DNA of 7,094 nucleotides from Bacillota bacterium. GTDB taxonomy: Bacteria > Bacillota > Desulfitobacteriia > Desulfitobacteriales > Desulfitobacteriaceae. The position numbers were made by a program, and so were the translations under genes. Shown here piece after piece: positions 5,951 to 7,094 of this stretch (position 1 is its first letter; each line of letters starts with the position of its first letter). The notes beneath the pieces were generated by a model, which was not told where the DNA came from, did not search any database, and saw only the letters and a list, made by a program, of their open reading frames with translations. The DNA is taken from positions 1-7,094 of the forward strand of contig JAJZSC010000173.1 in assembly GCA_021849995.1 (NCBI GenBank), in the 5' to 3' direction.

Positions 5951-6046
5951 AGCATCATACCTCTTTTCATTTTAGATTTTAATTTTATACCTATATTATA
6001 CGGAAATAATAACGGCTTAAAACCTGTCCAAGGGAGAAGTAGCACA

Positions 6047-6075
6047 ACAATAACATGTGAAAGCTTCACTGTCAA
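6047..6075 (-). promoter_or_regulatory. Promoter of the zinc-ribbon/kinase pair with palindromic spacer
   Basis: On the minus strand a perfect TTGACA (6075-6070), a 17-nt spacer and TATTGT (6052-6047) form a good sigma-A promoter; transcription would start near 6040, ~90 nt before the zinc-ribbon ATG. The spacer contains the palindrome GTGAAgcTTTCAC (6069-6057), placed as a repressor operator would be. A separate TATAAT without a -35 box lies at 6000-5995 and is a weaker alternative. Confidence 0.55.
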
Positions 6076-6176
6076 TTAAAACTAATCAAACCTCTGAAAA
6101 TTTTCGTAAATGCTACATCCCCATGTACTGTATTAACAATGAAAAAAATTATTCAATGGGACATACATACCCTTTT

Positions 6177-6926
6177 TTAATTTGCTTTAGGTTCATTTTC
6201 CTGATCCCTCACTTTACAATATTCCACAACCAACTGGTTCTCGGATACTTTTTTGCTATTTTTAATCATATAATATGCTGCTATACCGGTCGTCGCCATA
6301 AGACATACCAATATTCCTGTTGTACCTGGAATGCCTAGCTTTAATTTATCCGTTGCTACCTGGTAGCTCCCGATAAATCCGAATAAGATAAATACTCCTG
6401 CAGAAATCAGCTTTATCGTTCTTTCAGGAATCTTCTTACACATAACGACTCCCACAATAATACCAATAGCGTCTGCAATTAGCATTCCAGTTGTTGTTCC
6501 CATTAGAATACCTACAGGATTATCTGGAAACTTTGTTGCAAGTGCGATGGTGGCAAGCTGCGTCTTGTCTCCCAGCTCAGCGATAAAAAAAGCAATTGCG
6601 ACTGTCATCGCTGCACCAAATTTTGTTTTTCTGTTCTCTTCTCCTTCAAGCTTATCCCCACGAATTGTCCAGAGCCCGAAGAAAATAAACGATAATGCAG
6701 CAATTCCCTGTATCCAGGTTTCAACTGAGCTGAATTTAGTAATGAAGTTTCCTACAGCTACGGCCAATGCATGGTTCAGAATTGTAGCGAGGAATACTCC
6801 AAGAAGAACTTTTGTAGCCTTGTACTTTGTCGCAAAGGCCATTGCCAGAAGTTGTGTCTTGTCTCCCATTTCGGCTAGTGTGACTGCCCCTACCGAAAAA
6901 AGAAATGCGATTAGAGTAGAATACAT
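6177..6926 (-). CDS. UPF0016/GDT1 (TMEM165) family cation transporter, probably Mn2+ exporter
   Basis: This 249-aa membrane protein has the two diagnostic copies of the family motif E-x-G-D-K-T-Q: E19-M-G-D-K-T-Q25 and E117-L-G-D-K-T-Q123. These acidic motifs line the ion path. Family members move Mn2+ or Ca2+ out of the cytoplasm, probably in exchange for protons, and bacterial members such as MneA protect against manganese. Hydrophobic segments lie at about residues 2-18, 40-62, 71-88, 104-119, 139-162, 172-190 and 201-219. The last is extra compared with the usual ~190-aa bacterial members, and a charged tail follows. I chose ATG 6926 because AAGGGA lies 8 nt upstream; an in-frame TTG at 6974 overlaps the terminator. 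The manganese riboswitch upstream supports the function and predicts induction by Mn2+. Confidence 0.9.
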   Translation of the reverse strand: MYSTLIAFLFSVGAVTLAEMGDKTQLLAMAFATKYKATKVLLGVFLATILNHALAVAVGNFITKFSSVETWIQGIAALSFIFFGLWTIRGDKLEGEENRKTKFGAAMTVAIAFFIAELGDKTQLATIALATKFPDNPVGILMGTTTGMLIADAIGIIVGVVMCKKIPERTIKLISAGVFILFGFIGSYQVATDKLKLGIPGTTGILVCLMATTGIAAYYMIKNSKKVSENQLVVEYCKVRDQENEPKAN

Positions 6927-6972
6927 AACACCCATCCCTTCATTTAATGATTGCATGGGGTATGAAGCAGGC

Positions 6973-7023
6973 AAATAAAAAAGACCCCCAACATAACCCC
7001 TATTGTGGATTATGTTAAAAGTC
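6973..7023 (-). terminator. Riboswitch-controlled terminator of the UPF0016 gene
   Basis: On the minus strand GACTTTTAACATAATCC (7023-7007) pairs at all 17 positions with GGGTTATGTTGGGGGTC (6999-6983), including five G-U wobbles, around a 7-nt loop. TTTTTTATTT (6982-6973) follows directly. The 5' arm of this stem is the conserved 3' strand (GAGACTTTT) of the aptamer, so closing the aptamer and forming the terminator exclude each other. Confidence 0.85.
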
Positions 7024-7094
7024 TCGTTACCGAATTTCGGTTACAAAGCCAGGTTCGGTGTGACCTCTCCAGTATGTTGACTTTGTAATTAAAA
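7018..7094 (-). ncRNA. yybP-ykoY manganese riboswitch, 5' part outside window
   Basis: Read on the minus strand, the 3' half of the yybP-ykoY aptamer is clear: CTGGCTTTGT, a hairpin ACCGA-AAT-TCGGT, then TAACGAGACTTTT. TTACAAAGTC (7088-7079) pairs with GGCTTTGTAA (7050-7041) as a 10-bp internal stem, as in characterised members. The conserved 5' piece (GGGGAGUAG type) and the 5' strand of the closing stem must lie beyond the window end. The element senses Mn2+ and sits before UPF0016 genes in many bacteria. Here the layout implies that bound metal frees transcription by preventing the terminator. Confidence 0.85.

Noticed and set aside
6140..6172. Possible terminator after the UPF0016 gene (GGG/CCC hairpin and a later run of seven T)
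   Set aside because: The stem is only 3 bp and the T-run begins about 9 nt after it, so it does not meet the pattern of an intrinsic terminator.
6057..6338. Rightward 93-codon frame overlapping the end of the transporter gene
   Set aside because: It lies mostly antisense to the UPF0016 coding region, has no ribosome binding site, and covers the promoter of the zinc-ribbon gene.
6927..6974. Upstream TTG start of the transporter at 6974
   Set aside because: It touches the terminator T-run and has no ribosome binding site. ATG 6926 has AAGGGA at 8 nt and begins directly at the first membrane segment.
7018..7084. AAAGTC (7084-7079) pairing with GACTTT (7023-7018) as the aptamer closing stem
   Set aside because: The same 5' bases form a longer 10-bp stem with GGCTTTGTAA, which matches the known internal stem of this riboswitch. 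The true closing partner should lie beyond the window end.

Overview
The window looks like a stretch of low-GC Bacillota chromosome, most likely from a clostridial or related lineage. The reasons are AT-rich spacers, strong AGGAGG-type ribosome binding sites, sigma-A-like promoters with TATAAT boxes, a manganese riboswitch in front of a UPF0016 gene, a small bacterial Hanks-type kinase, and genes that resemble cargo of clostridial integrative elements. Apart from the UPF0016 gene there is little housekeeping content, so most of the window reads as accessory DNA. No rRNA, tRNA, CRISPR array, transposase or integrase is visible.

Layout. (1) Positions 1-2749 hold a leftward three-gene cluster with good ribosome binding sites and short spacers. 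In transcription order it encodes a 227-aa protein of a type I associate with mobile elements, a 129-aa protein I cannot name, and a long protein, cut by the window edge, built from five to seven tandem ~43-residue helix-turn-helix-like repeats. A hairpin followed by a T-run lies in the leader. (2) Positions 2996-4099 hold one rightward gene for an orphan protein with a topoisomerase-type C4 zinc finger and a second split zinc ribbon. (3) Positions 4193-4820 hold a leftward SymE-family toxin-like gene with a clean strand-specific terminator and a hairpin overlapping its Shine-Dalgarno sequence. Upstream of it lies a strongly structured ~200-nt region with two good promoters facing each other, which suggests overlapping sense and antisense transcripts. 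(4) Positions 4864-5950 hold a leftward, translationally close pair: a double zinc-ribbon protein followed 4 nt later by a small Ser/Thr-type kinase. Its likely promoter (TTGACA, 17 nt, TATTGT) has a palindrome in the spacer. (5) Positions 6177-7094 hold a leftward UPF0016/GDT1 cation transporter gene preceded by a yybP-ykoY (Mn2+) riboswitch whose 5' part runs off the window end and whose terminator stem is almost complete in sequence.

How the parts work together. The transporter and riboswitch form a self-contained manganese efflux module: the metal should stabilise the aptamer, block the terminator and turn the gene on. The zinc-ribbon/kinase pair looks like a small signalling unit of unknown target. 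The SymE-like locus has several features expected of a tightly repressed toxin-like gene. The three-gene cluster is the part I can explain least, and its HTH-repeat protein is the best candidate for something undescribed.
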